The position numbers and the translations under genes were made by a program. The notes below the pieces were generated by a model. That model did not search any database. It was given only the letters and a program-made list of their open reading frames with translations, and was not told the origin of the DNA. Positions 33,715 to 41,947 of a DNA stretch of 64,000 bases are shown in pieces. The stretch is from Mitsuaria sp. GD03876 (GTDB lineage: Bacteria > Pseudomonadota > Gammaproteobacteria > Burkholderiales > Burkholderiaceae_C): contig NZ_JAOCCU010000019.1 of NCBI RefSeq assembly GCF_029840635.1, positions 58,886 to 122,885 on the forward strand. The letters are read 5' to 3'. Each line of letters starts with the position of its first letter. Position 1 is the stretch's first letter.

Positions 33715-36700
33715 AGCTCACCGAATCAGCCCTGGGTTCCAGCCGGCTCACGCTCTTCGTGGCGGTGCTGGTGCTCCTGGCGGGCGTTCTCGCGTTCCTG
33801 CGATTTCCTTCCCAGGAGGAGCCGTCGACCACCATTCGCGACGCGATGATCTTCGTCTACAACCCGGGGATGCCGGTTGAACGGATGGAGCAACTGGTCG
33901 CCCGGCCGTTGGAAGCCCGGCTGCGTGAGTTGCCGGAAATCAAGCACGTCGTGAGCACCGTGCGCACCGGGTCGGTCATCGTGCAGGTCACGATCCTCGA
34001 GCGCTACGCCGACCTCGCGCCCATCTGGCAGAAGGTCCGCGCCAAGGTCACGGAGGTGTCGCCGCAGTTTCCAACCGGCACGTTGCCGCCTGTGGTCAAC
34101 GACGACTTCGGACGCGTGGCGGTCGCCTCGATCGCGGTCACTGCGCCGGGGTTCTCCATGAGCGAGATGCGCGAGCCGCTCAAGCGGGTGCGCGATCGCC
34201 TCTACGCGCTTCCCGGCGTGCAGAACGTTAGCTTTCATGGCCTCCAGGACGAACGTGTCTACATCGAGTTCGATCGGGCGCGTCTGGCAGGGCTCGGCCT
34301 GGCTGTCCCCGCCGTCCTGCAGCAACTGCAGCAGCAGAACGTGGTGCTCTCAGGCGGCCAGATGGTGATGGGCGGGCTCAACAGCGCCGTGGTCGCTTCC
34401 GGCGAGATCCGATCGCTGGCCGCGCTGCGATCGTTCGTGCTCAGCGTGCCGGACCGAAGCGGCCAATCGGAGAACACCCTGCGCCTGGGCGACATCGCCC
34501 AGATCAAGGTGTTGCCCGCCGATCCTCCCGACGCTGCAGCCATCTACAAAGGCGATCCGGCCGTGGTGCTCGGCGTCTCGATGAGCGCCGGCCAGAACAT
34601 CAAGGCGTTCGGCAAGAACCTGAAGTCGCGCATGGGCGAACTCCAAGAGCTGTTGCCCGCCGGCTTCACGCTCGACTACGTCACCTTCCAGGCCGACGTG
34701 GTGGAGCGCGAGATGGGCAAGATGAACCGGGTGATGGGCGAGACCATCGTGATCGTCATGACGGTCGTGGTGCTCTTCCTTGGCTGGCGTGCCGGCATCA
34801 TCGTCGGCAGCATCGTGCCCCTGACCATCCTCGGGACCTTGATCTCGATGCAGTTCCTGCACATCGAGCTTCACAGCGTCTCGATGGCCGCCATCATCAT
34901 CGCCTTGGGGCTGCTGGTGGACAACGGCATCGTCATCGTCGAAGACGTCGAACGGCGCCTGGCCAGTGGCGAGGCCCGCCGGGAAGCCTGCATCCAGGCG
35001 GGGAAGACGCTCGCGATCCCTTTGCTCACTTCGTCGCTGGTGATCATCTTCGCGTTCTCGCCGTTTTTCTTCGGAGACACCTCCATCAACGAGTACCTCC
35101 GCCCGTTGGTGGTGGTGCTGGCGATCGCCTTGCTGGGGTCGTGGCTGCTGTGTCTCACAGTGACGCCTCTGCTGTGCTTCTACTTCCTGAAGGCCTCGCA
35201 TCACGCGGCGAGCGCCACGGCAGTCCCGGGGGGCGCAGACGCGCAGGCGCAGGCCCACGCTCATTCCGACGCGCGCGCCGACGAGGAGGCCATGACCGGG
35301 AACGCCAACGAGGCCCGCTTCTATCGCGCCTACCGTCGCGTCATCCATGCCGTTCTCGATCACAAGCTGATCTTCTTCGGCTCCATGGCCGCACTGCTTG
35401 CGCTCGCGCTGCTGTTGCTCTCGACTGTGCCCGCCGGATTCCTACCGAAGTCCGATCGTCCCCAATACCAGATCTCGATCGAACTCCAGCCCGGCAGCGA
35501 TTCACGCCTCACGCTGGCGACGGTGCAGGAAATCAGTCGGTGGTTGTCGGACAAGAAGATCAACCCTGAGGTCACGACCAGCATCGGCTACGTCGCCGAC
35601 GGCGGACCTCGGATCATCCTCGGGCTGAACCCGCCGCTGCCGGCTTCGCACATCGGCTACTTCACGGTTGGCGTGACGTCGAAGAAGGAACTGGACACGA
35701 TGATTGCGCGCACCCGCGATCACTTGGCACAGCGCTATCCCGAACTGCGCGCCGAGGCCAAGCGGTTCTCACTCGGCTCCAGCGACTCGGGCACGGTGGC
35801 CTACCGCATCTCGGGGCCTGACGAAGTCGTCCTGAAGGGCCTGGGCGAGCAGATCAAGAAGGAACTGCGCGAGGTGCCGGGTGTCGTGGGTGTCCGCGAC
35901 GACTGGAACAGTCGAGTCCCGCGGGTCAACGTGCAGATCGACCAGGCGAAGGCGCGCCGGCTGGGTGTGACGAGTGAGGATGTCGCCACTTCCTTGGCCG
36001 CACGGTTTTCCGGCATCGATGTCTCGATGCTGCGCGACGGCGACACGTTGGTGCCCGTGGTCGTTCGCGGCACCCCGGTTCAACGCCAGCGGACGGAGGA
36101 TGTGGCCAACACGCTCATCTATCCGGCGGGCGCCGCACCCGTCCCCTTGTCGGCGATCGCCGCTGTCTCGCTGGGATCTGAACCCTCCGTCATCCGGCGG
36201 CGCGATCTCTCCCGCACTCTCACGGTGGAGGGCCGCAGCGAGACCGAAACAGCGCAGCAAGTGGTAGATCGGTTGGCTCCCGTCGTCTCGGCGCTCCAAC
36301 TGCCGCCGGGCTATGCCATCGAACTCGGCGCGGAGATCGAAGAGGCCGCCGAAGCCAACGCGGCGCTGAGCGAATACCTGCCTCATGCGGCTATCGCGAT
36401 GCTCATTCTGTTCATCTGGCAGTTCGGCTCATTCCGGAAGCTGCTGCTGATCCTGTCGATCATCCCGTTCACCCTGATCGGCGTGGCCCCCGCGCTGAAG
36501 CTGGCCGGCGAGCCCCTGGGCTTCATGGCGAACTTCGGCTTGCTCTCCCTGGCCGGGATCATCGTCAACAACGCTGTTCTTCTCCTGGAACGCATCGAGG
36601 CAGAGCTTCACGAGGGACGCAGCTCGCGACAGGCGGTCATCAATGCGGCCGTTCAGCGCCTGCGTCCCATCGTCATGACCAAGCTGACCTGCGTCGCGGG

Positions 36701-36911
36701 CCTGGTGCCCTTGCTGCTCTTCGGCGGCCCGCTCTGGTCGGGCATGGCTATCACCATCATCGGCGGCCTGGCGCTGGGCACGCTGGTCACTCTCGGCATG
36801 GTGCCTGCGCTGTACGAAACGCTGTTCGACAGCAAGCTCTCGAAGTGGATCGCCACCAAGACGAAGGAGCGACCGATGCCGGCCCCCGACTCCTCAGCGA
36901 CCCACGCATGA
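33711..36911 (+). CDS. RND multidrug efflux pump, inner-membrane subunit
   Basis: A 1066-residue proton-driven exporter of the AcrB/HAE1 type. It has two repeats, each with one N-terminal membrane helix, a large periplasmic loop and a block of five helices. The first block has 'GLLVDNGIVIVEDVERRL' (about residues 399-416), the proton-relay helix, with Asn in place of the second Asp of AcrB; this variant is common among homologues. An alanine/histidine-rich cytoplasmic insert lies near 500-530 (DAQAQAHAHSDARAD). Near the end, 'GIIVNNAVLLLERIEAEL' is the matching helix of repeat two. It is coupled to the adaptor gene by a 4-bp overlap. The substrate cannot be read from sequence. Confidence 0.93.
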   Translation: MKLTESALGSSRLTLFVAVLVLLAGVLAFLRFPSQEEPSTTIRDAMIFVYNPGMPVERMEQLVARPLEARLRELPEIKHVVSTVRTGSVIVQVTILERYADLAPIWQKVRAKVTEVSPQFPTGTLPPVVNDDFGRVAVASIAVTAPGFSMSEMREPLKRVRDRLYALPGVQNVSFHGLQDERVYIEFDRARLAGLGLAVPAVLQQLQQQNVVLSGGQMVMGGLNSAVVASGEIRSLAALRSFVLSVPDRSGQSENTLRLGDIAQIKVLPADPPDAAAIYKGDPAVVLGVSMSAGQNIKAFGKNLKSRMGELQELLPAGFTLDYVTFQADVVEREMGKMNRVMGETIVIVMTVVVLFLGWRAGIIVGSIVPLTILGTLISMQFLHIELHSVSMAAIIIALGLLVDNGIVIVEDVERRLASGEARREACIQAGKTLAIPLLTSSLVIIFAFSPFFFGDTSINEYLRPLVVVLAIALLGSWLLCLTVTPLLCFYFLKASHHAASATAVPGGADAQAQAHAHSDARADEEAMTGNANEARFYRAYRRVIHAVLDHKLIFFGSMAALLALALLLLSTVPAGFLPKSDRPQYQISIELQPGSDSRLTLATVQEISRWLSDKKINPEVTTSIGYVADGGPRIILGLNPPLPASHIGYFTVGVTSKKELDTMIARTRDHLAQRYPELRAEAKRFSLGSSDSGTVAYRISGPDEVVLKGLGEQIKKELREVPGVVGVRDDWNSRVPRVNVQIDQAKARRLGVTSEDVATSLAARFSGIDVSMLRDGDTLVPVVVRGTPVQRQRTEDVANTLIYPAGAAPVPLSAIAAVSLGSEPSVIRRRDLSRTLTVEGRSETETAQQVVDRLAPVVSALQLPPGYAIELGAEIEEAAEANAALSEYLPHAAIAMLILFIWQFGSFRKLLLILSIIPFTLIGVAPALKLAGEPLGFMANFGLLSLAGIIVNNAVLLLERIEAELHEGRSSRQAVINAAVQRLRPIVMTKLTCVAGLVPLLLFGGPLWSGMAITIIGGLALGTLVTLGMVPALYETLFDSKLSKWIATKTKERPMPAPDSSATHA

Positions 36912-36973
36912 GTTCGCCTTCAACCTTTCACACAAGCAACCTGACGAGAACGTTCAACTCTGCAAGAACCATC

Positions 36974-37645
36974 ATGATCAAGCTCCCATGTTTCTCGAGA
37001 CCCGCCCAGAGCGTCGACCTTCTGCGTTACGCCAGCACGACGCTGCTCGCTATGGCGTGTGGTCTGCTGCTGGTCGCCTGCGCGTCGACAACGCCCGTCC
37101 GCTCCAACCATGCGGTGTCCTACCAAGGACTGGAGAAGCGTAACGACCAGTCCATGGTGATTGCGCCCAAGCCGTCCGACCTTGGTCGCTATGGCGTGGC
37201 GATCATCGAAGCCGTTCAGATCGACGATGCCGTCGCCTCGGGCGTGTCTGCGGACACGTCCAAGCAGGTGATCGATGCTCTGCAAAACACTCTTGACAAG
37301 GAGGTGCGTCAGACCTTCAAGTTGAGTGATCGATCAACCGGAGGCGCTGCGGTTGTGCTTCGCGTACGAATCACCCGTATCACGGAGGCGTCTCCCGCTC
37401 TCAACGCGCTCACCACCGCACTGGTAGGGCCGCTTCGCAACGGCGCGCTTGCCGCAGAACTGGAAGCCGTCGACGCCGAGACTGGCCGGCAGTTGGCGCT
37501 GATGCTGTGGGCCGACTCCGGCGGCGTGGCCAAGGACTTCCTCGGCAGCTTCAACCGAAGCGCGCATGCGCGTGCGCTCGCCACGCGATTCGCCACGGAC
37601 GCCAGCGCGTTCCTGGCTCCGTTGAACAGCGCGAAGAAACTTTAA
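36974..37645 (+). CDS. DUF3313-type lipoprotein
   Basis: A 223-residue protein. The N-terminus has a hydrophobic stretch ending in a lipobox (GLLLVACAS, Cys at about residue 36), so it is a predicted lipoprotein. The mature part fits DUF3313: 'SYQGLEKRNDQSMVIAPKP' at the start and 'GGAAVVLRVRITRI' then 'GALAAELEAVDAETGRQLAL' later. Function unknown; such lipoproteins often follow efflux or envelope genes. ATG 36908 overlaps the pump's stop (ATGA) and would couple translation, but it puts 22 extra polar residues before the signal; I prefer 36974. It is probably part of the efflux transcript. Confidence 0.75.
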   Translation: MIKLPCFSRPAQSVDLLRYASTTLLAMACGLLLVACASTTPVRSNHAVSYQGLEKRNDQSMVIAPKPSDLGRYGVAIIEAVQIDDAVASGVSADTSKQVIDALQNTLDKEVRQTFKLSDRSTGGAAVVLRVRITRITEASPALNALTTALVGPLRNGALAAELEAVDAETGRQLALMLWADSGGVAKDFLGSFNRSAHARALATRFATDASAFLAPLNSAKKL

Positions 37646-37738
37646 GGTCGACACAATGCGGATGCCGCGCCTGGCGCCATCAGGCACGTCAACACAGGCG
37701 CCGCAACGCTCTGTCTGACTCACCGAACGGAAATACTC

Positions 37739-38071
37739 ATGACCATCTACCTGTATCTCGGCGCCGCGATCGTCCTCGAAGTCATCGCCACCTCGTTTCT
37801 CAAGGCCTCCGAGGGGTTCACTAATCTGTGGCCGAGCCTGGCGACCGTCGCGGGGTACGCTGGCTCGTTCTATCTGCTGTCCTTGACGCTGAAAGTCTTG
37901 CCGGTGGGCATCGTCTATGCGCTCTGGTCCGGCACTGGCATCGTGCTCACGGCCATCGTGGCCTGGATCGTTTTCAAGCAGCGACTCGATGCAGCTGCGA
38001 TCGTCGGCATGGCGTTGATCGTGGCCGGGGTGGTGGTGCTCAACGTGTTTTCCAAAAGCACGGCGCACTGA
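37739..38071 (+). CDS. Small multidrug resistance (SMR) exporter, EmrE-like
   Basis: A 110-residue protein with four hydrophobic helices, the standard SMR length. Glu in 'LEVIATSFLKASEGF' (residue 14) is the conserved proton- and drug-binding acid, and 'LPVGIVYALWSGTGIVLTA' is the helix-3 signature. It would act as a dimer in the inner membrane and exchange protons for cationic compounds (quaternary ammonium or related cations). It is 93 bp after the DUF3313 gene on the same strand. It adds to the efflux load carried by the transposon. Confidence 0.92.
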   Translation: MTIYLYLGAAIVLEVIATSFLKASEGFTNLWPSLATVAGYAGSFYLLSLTLKVLPVGIVYALWSGTGIVLTAIVAWIVFKQRLDAAAIVGMALIVAGVVVLNVFSKSTAH

Positions 38072-38161
38072 TTGGTTTCGTCATCGGGATGGTCTGGTGA
38101 GGTTCTGCCGTGATGTGCAGAACGCCATCAGAGCCGAACTGAACTTGAGAGAGCGACGGCG

Positions 38162-39529
38162 GTGGTAACTCGACAACTGATGGCCGCACTGCTAGCCGTG
38201 TCCTTGACTGGCTGTTCGAGCTACAAGCCCTGGGTAAATCGCGTGCTCCCGGTTAGCAGATCCGATGCCGGAGTTGAGGTGAGGCAGGCGACGGCGCCGC
38301 GCCCCGTCATGGTGGCCGTTACCTTGTCCGGCGGCGGTGCCCGTGCGGCCGCGTTTGGCCTTGGTGTCCTGCGAGAGCTAAAGGCCACGCAGTTTCAGCT
38401 GGACGGTCATCCGACCACGCTGCTGGATCAAGTAGTGCTTGTCAGTGGTGTCTCCGGCGGCAGCATCCTGGCGGCGCATTTCGCTGCGTTTGGCGACGAC
38501 ACGCTGAGCCGATTCGAGCCGGACTTCCTGATGGTGCCTTTTGAAAGTCGATTGATCCGCGAGGCCCTCTGGCCCACGAGGCTCTACCGGATGACCTCCC
38601 CCTGGTATGGCCGGACCCAGGTCCTCGCACAGCGGCTCGACGAGCTCTATGGGGGACGGACCTTCGCAGACGTCAAGCGACGTCCAAGGGCCCCTGACCT
38701 GATGATCACGGCCACCGATCTCACCACTGGCGCACCGTTCGACTTCACGCCCGAGCAGTTTGACCTGATCTGCTCGGATCTGTCGCAGACGCCCTTGTCG
38801 TTCGCCGTCGCAGCCTCCTCGGCGGTACCGCTGCTGCTATCGCCCGTCACCGTGCGCAACTACGCCGACGATTGCGCCAGTCCGATCGCTACAAACGCGC
38901 AGACCGGCACCGACGAGGAGTACCGAGCCCGACTGCTGCGCCGCAATGCTGAGGGATATCGCAACGCCAAGGAGCGCCCCTTCATTCATCTGGTTGACGG
39001 CGGTGTGACGGACAACTTGGGGGTGCGACTCCTGCTGGACAGGCTGATTGTCGGCGGGTCCATGACGTCCAACTTCGCGGACGCCCCGGAAGGTTCGATA
39101 CGTCGCCTGATCTTGATCACGGTGAACTCGGAGCGAGGGCTTGCGGAGCGTATCGACGGCAGCGACCGCATTCCGACGACGACCCAGGTGATGGAGTCCT
39201 TGATCTTCGGCGCTGGGTCGCGCGAGACGCAGATCACGCTGGCGATTGTCAACGACGACCTGCGGCGGTGGAGAGAGGAACTGGCGCGCACACGCGGCCG
39301 CGGCGGCAGTCCGTTCTCCGCAGATGCCGAAATGCATGTGGTCAGCGTCAGCCTCGATGATGTGCCAGACGACAAGATTCGGCACAGCCTGCTTCGAGTG
39401 CCCACCGCTTTCACCATCGAAGCGCGGGATGTTCGGCAACTGCAGGATGCCGGCGCCGAAGCGCTGCGTCGCTCGCCGGAGTTCCTTCAGGTGCGGCAGT
39501 CCCTAATACGGAATATGAACTTCCCGTAA
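38162..39529 (+). CDS. Patatin-like phospholipase lipoprotein
   Basis: A 455-residue protein with a lipoprotein signal (LMAALLAVSLTGC, Cys at about 18). The patatin core shows all key elements: the glycine-rich oxyanion loop LSGGGARAAAFG (about 55-66), the nucleophile elbow GVSGGS (Ser at about 98) and DGG (Asp at about 280), which completes the Ser-Asp dyad. It should hydrolyse phospholipid acyl chains at the cell envelope. It starts at GTG 38162; GGCGG upstream is a weak ribosome site. It is the last gene before the RES fragment, and the deletion junction seems to lie just beyond it. Confidence 0.88.
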   Translation: MVTRQLMAALLAVSLTGCSSYKPWVNRVLPVSRSDAGVEVRQATAPRPVMVAVTLSGGGARAAAFGLGVLRELKATQFQLDGHPTTLLDQVVLVSGVSGGSILAAHFAAFGDDTLSRFEPDFLMVPFESRLIREALWPTRLYRMTSPWYGRTQVLAQRLDELYGGRTFADVKRRPRAPDLMITATDLTTGAPFDFTPEQFDLICSDLSQTPLSFAVAASSAVPLLLSPVTVRNYADDCASPIATNAQTGTDEEYRARLLRRNAEGYRNAKERPFIHLVDGGVTDNLGVRLLLDRLIVGGSMTSNFADAPEGSIRRLILITVNSERGLAERIDGSDRIPTTTQVMESLIFGAGSRETQITLAIVNDDLRRWREELARTRGRGGSPFSADAEMHVVSVSLDDVPDDKIRHSLLRVPTAFTIEARDVRQLQDAGAEALRRSPEFLQVRQSLIRNMNFP

Positions 39530-39566
39530 AGCCGCCAAGCAGGTGAATCCTCCTGCGTTGACGCGC

Positions 39567-39779
39567 TCAAACGCCGAAGGCCTCGTACCCGGCCGTCTCC
39601 GGCGAGTCGGCGAAGTAGGCGACGCGCCGGTCGGGCAGGCAGAAGCAGCCGGTCAAGGCGCCAGGAAGCGGGCCGATGGCGCGGTCTCCGGCGCGTGATC
39701 GCACACGCTGGATCCTGAAGAGCTGTCGGGCTGGGGGCAGCCGATAGGGTGGGAGTTCATAAAAGGCATTGAAGTTCAT
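39567..39779 (-). pseudogene. Truncated RES-domain toxin
   Basis: Seventy residues match the start of RES toxins (LFRIQRVRSRAGDRAIGPLP, then GCFCLPDRRVAYFADSPE). RES toxins are NAD-degrading or ADP-ribosylating enzymes of about 150-230 residues, so at least half, including later active-site residues, is missing. The frame ends at 39567, close to the patatin gene end, which suggests a deletion joined them. The cognate antitoxin lies 9 bp upstream on the same strand and is complete. Confidence 0.75.
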
Positions 39780-39788
39780 CGTGGAGGG

Positions 39789-40247
39789 TCAGAGACCCTC
39801 CGCGCTGGCCAACGCCAACACCCGATCTGCCTGGCCCTGTTCGAGCGCCTGGCGGGGGGTGAGCCCGCCGAGGCCGCCGTGAGGGGTCTCCAGAAAAGCC
39901 AGCAGGGTCCAGCCATCGAGGGTGCCCAACGCCTTGGACAGCTTGGGGATCGCGTCCCACAGCGTCGGCTCGAACTGCCACACCGGCAGCCGGAAGCCGC
40001 GTTGCATGCGGGGCAGGCCGATAGCGCGCCCCTTGGCAATCCATGCGTTGATCGTCACTCGAGTGGTCCCGGCCAGCTTGGCCGCTTGTTCGGTGTTCAC
40101 CATGTCGTTGGCCTCCAGGCGCGCGTTGCGCGCGGCCAGGCTGCTGCGTAGCAGAGCTTGGGTTTCAGAGGCCGAGACATAGGGTGTTGCTTGTTCGCCG
40201 GGCGCCACGTCAGGGCGCCGCGCGGAGGTTGTTGAGGGGTACGTCAT
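39789..40247 (-). CDS. Xre/MbcA/ParS-type antitoxin of a RES toxin
   Basis: A 152-residue antitoxin. The middle (about residues 48-85; NTEQAAKLAGTTRVTINAWI) is a helix-turn-helix, and the C-terminal part (LDGWTLLAFLETPHGGLGGL, then TPRQALEQGQADRVLALA) is the toxin-binding MbcA/ParS domain. These proteins bind the RES toxin and repress their own operon. The toxin gene follows 9 bp later but is truncated, so this antitoxin no longer has an active local partner. It might still neutralise a related toxin from another element. Confidence 0.85.
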   Translation of the reverse strand: MTYPSTTSARRPDVAPGEQATPYVSASETQALLRSSLAARNARLEANDMVNTEQAAKLAGTTRVTINAWIAKGRAIGLPRMQRGFRLPVWQFEPTLWDAIPKLSKALGTLDGWTLLAFLETPHGGLGGLTPRQALEQGQADRVLALASAEGL

Positions 40248-40284
40248 CGTTTAGTCGCGCAATGCGTGCCAGCTAAGTGAACCC

Positions 40285-40791
40285 TCATGGGAGATTCCGG
40301 CCATCAACCTTCGCGGCGCTGAAAAAGCCGAGCGCTCGGCGGACCAGCGAGATGCTTCGGACCCGCCGTGGCGGCCTCAACCTCACTGATCGGTAGAACG
40401 TGTCCAGCAGACTGACGAGGTTGCGCAGGCGCAGCCGTCGGCTCAGCAGGAAGCGCTGGCAGCCGGTCAACAGCTCCAGCGTGGCGGTCCGGTAGGCCAC
40501 CAGCCAGCGCTGCTGTTCCAGCGCAGCACTGATCTCGTTCAGAAAATGGGGCGGCAGCGAAACCGTCGCCGACTTGATGCGCTGCACCTCGCGCAGCACT
40601 TCCAGCATCGTGTCGTCGATGCCCAGTCCGCGCATCTCGCGGGCATGGCGAACCACCTCGTTCCAGCCGGCGGCGCCGGCCAGCCGCTCGCGCTCGGACA
40701 CGCCATACCGGCGCAGCTGGCGCATCTCCGCCATGACTGAGTCCAGTCCGGCGTCGTGCACTGCAAGCAGGTGAAGGTTGTCCCAGGTCAA
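40285..40791 (-). CDS. Hypothetical protein, 168 aa, divergent from LysR-recombinase operon
   Basis: I do not recognise this protein. It is largely helical and basic at the C-terminus (RRLRLRNLVSLLDTFYRSVR), with no signal or membrane segment, and may bind nucleic acid. It reads leftward from a 169-bp gap shared with the LysR-tyrosine recombinase operon. That layout resembles the tnpT-tnpS pair of Tn4651-like elements, where the helper diverges from the recombinase, so it may be a helper of this element's resolution system. That is inference from layout only. Confidence 0.55.
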   Translation of the reverse strand: MTWDNLHLLAVHDAGLDSVMAEMRQLRRYGVSERERLAGAAGWNEVVRHAREMRGLGIDDTMLEVLREVQRIKSATVSLPPHFLNEISAALEQQRWLVAYRTATLELLTGCQRFLLSRRLRLRNLVSLLDTFYRSVRLRPPRRVRSISLVRRALGFFSAAKVDGRNLP

Positions 40792-40942
40792 AACGGATAA
40801 CTCAGTGAAGTTCGTTAAGTTCGATTATAGAAGCCGCCTCGCAGGACGCAAGTCCCGCGGCCGACTGGCGGCATTGGCGGTCTCCGGAGAACCGGAAGGA
40901 GATCAGGCACCAGTAGACATCCGGTTGAAACTCAATATCATT

Positions 40943-40959
40943 TACAACCAATCGTTGTA
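40943..40959. promoter_or_regulatory. Perfect 6-bp inverted repeat just before LysR gene
   Basis: TACAAC and GTTGTA flank a 5-bp spacer and end one base before the LysR start codon. It could be an autoregulatory operator, or half of the recombination site expected in this gap. Confidence 0.5.
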
Positions 40960-40960
40960 G

Positions 40961-41947
40961 ATGGCTAGTACGCCAAGCCCCATGCGCGAACTCAGAGCAC
41001 TTGCCACGCTGTTGAAGGCGGCCGAACTCGGCAGCCTCACCAACGCCGCCGCCGACCAGGGAATCACGCCGCAGGCGGCGAGCAAGACGCTGGCGCAGCT
41101 CGAAAGGCAGCTCGGCGTGAAGTTGCTAGAACGCACGACGCGGCGGCTGGCGCTGACGCCCGAAGGGCAGGTGCTCGTCGACGCGTCCCGGCCGGCGCTC
41201 GAAGCGATGAACGCGGCGCTGGACGCCGTGCGCAAGGCCTCGTTCAAACCGCTCACCGGCAACCTGACCATCGCCGCCCCCCGGATGGTGGTGTCGTCCG
41301 TGCTGGCGCCGCTCGTGGACGCCTTCAGTGCACTGCACCCCAAGCTGACCTTGTGTGTGAGGTCGGTCGACCAGGCCACGCCGGCGATTCATGGCGACGA
41401 CGAGGTTTGCTTCAGCTTCGGGCCGGTACTCGAACCCGACGTCACCAGTTCAGCCCTGATGGAGGTGCTGATCCTGTACTGCGCTTCGCCGGGCTATCTG
41501 GCCAAGCATGGGGTGCCACCGTCCGTGGAGGCCCTGGCCGCGCGCCAGGCAGGCGCGCTGGCCCATGAGGTCCGCGAGGTGGCGGACGGCACGCAGCCCA
41601 CGCCGATGCTGTCGACCAATGACGACCAACTGGAGTTGCAGATCGCCCGGTCCGGCCGGATGGCCATGGAGCTGATCTCGCTGCTGGCCATGCCCTACAT
41701 CGAGGACGGCACCCTGGTGCCGCTTCCGTCGCTGGGGGTGAACGCCACCCACTTGTTCTTGTGCCGGCACAACGACGAAGTGCTGCCGCAGGTCGGGGCC
41801 TTCGTCGAGTTCGCGCTCGATCGGCTGGAAGGCAGCCAAGCCTTCGCACCCACCGAGACCCGCTTGGCCGCGCTGGAACGAGCCGCAACGCGCCGTCGGC
41901 CAGCGCCGAAGTCATTCCGGCGGCTGGAAGTGATCCCAGCGCAATGA
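40961..41947 (+). CDS. LysR-family transcriptional regulator
   Basis: A 328-residue regulator. The N-terminal winged helix-turn-helix (residues 8-68) reads 'AAELGSLTNAAADQGITPQA' then 'ASKTLAQLERQLGVKLLERT', the classic LysR pattern. The rest is the periplasmic-binding-protein-like ligand domain, with an Ala/Arg-rich tail. It starts immediately after an inverted repeat, and its stop overlaps the tyrosine recombinase start (ATGA). Translational coupling to a transposon recombinase is unusual for a LysR protein and suggests it controls that recombinase or the element's resolution. The ligand is unknown. Confidence 0.85.
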   Translation: MASTPSPMRELRALATLLKAAELGSLTNAAADQGITPQAASKTLAQLERQLGVKLLERTTRRLALTPEGQVLVDASRPALEAMNAALDAVRKASFKPLTGNLTIAAPRMVVSSVLAPLVDAFSALHPKLTLCVRSVDQATPAIHGDDEVCFSFGPVLEPDVTSSALMEVLILYCASPGYLAKHGVPPSVEALAARQAGALAHEVREVADGTQPTPMLSTNDDQLELQIARSGRMAMELISLLAMPYIEDGTLVPLPSLGVNATHLFLCRHNDEVLPQVGAFVEFALDRLEGSQAFAPTETRLAALERAATRRRPAPKSFRRLEVIPAQ

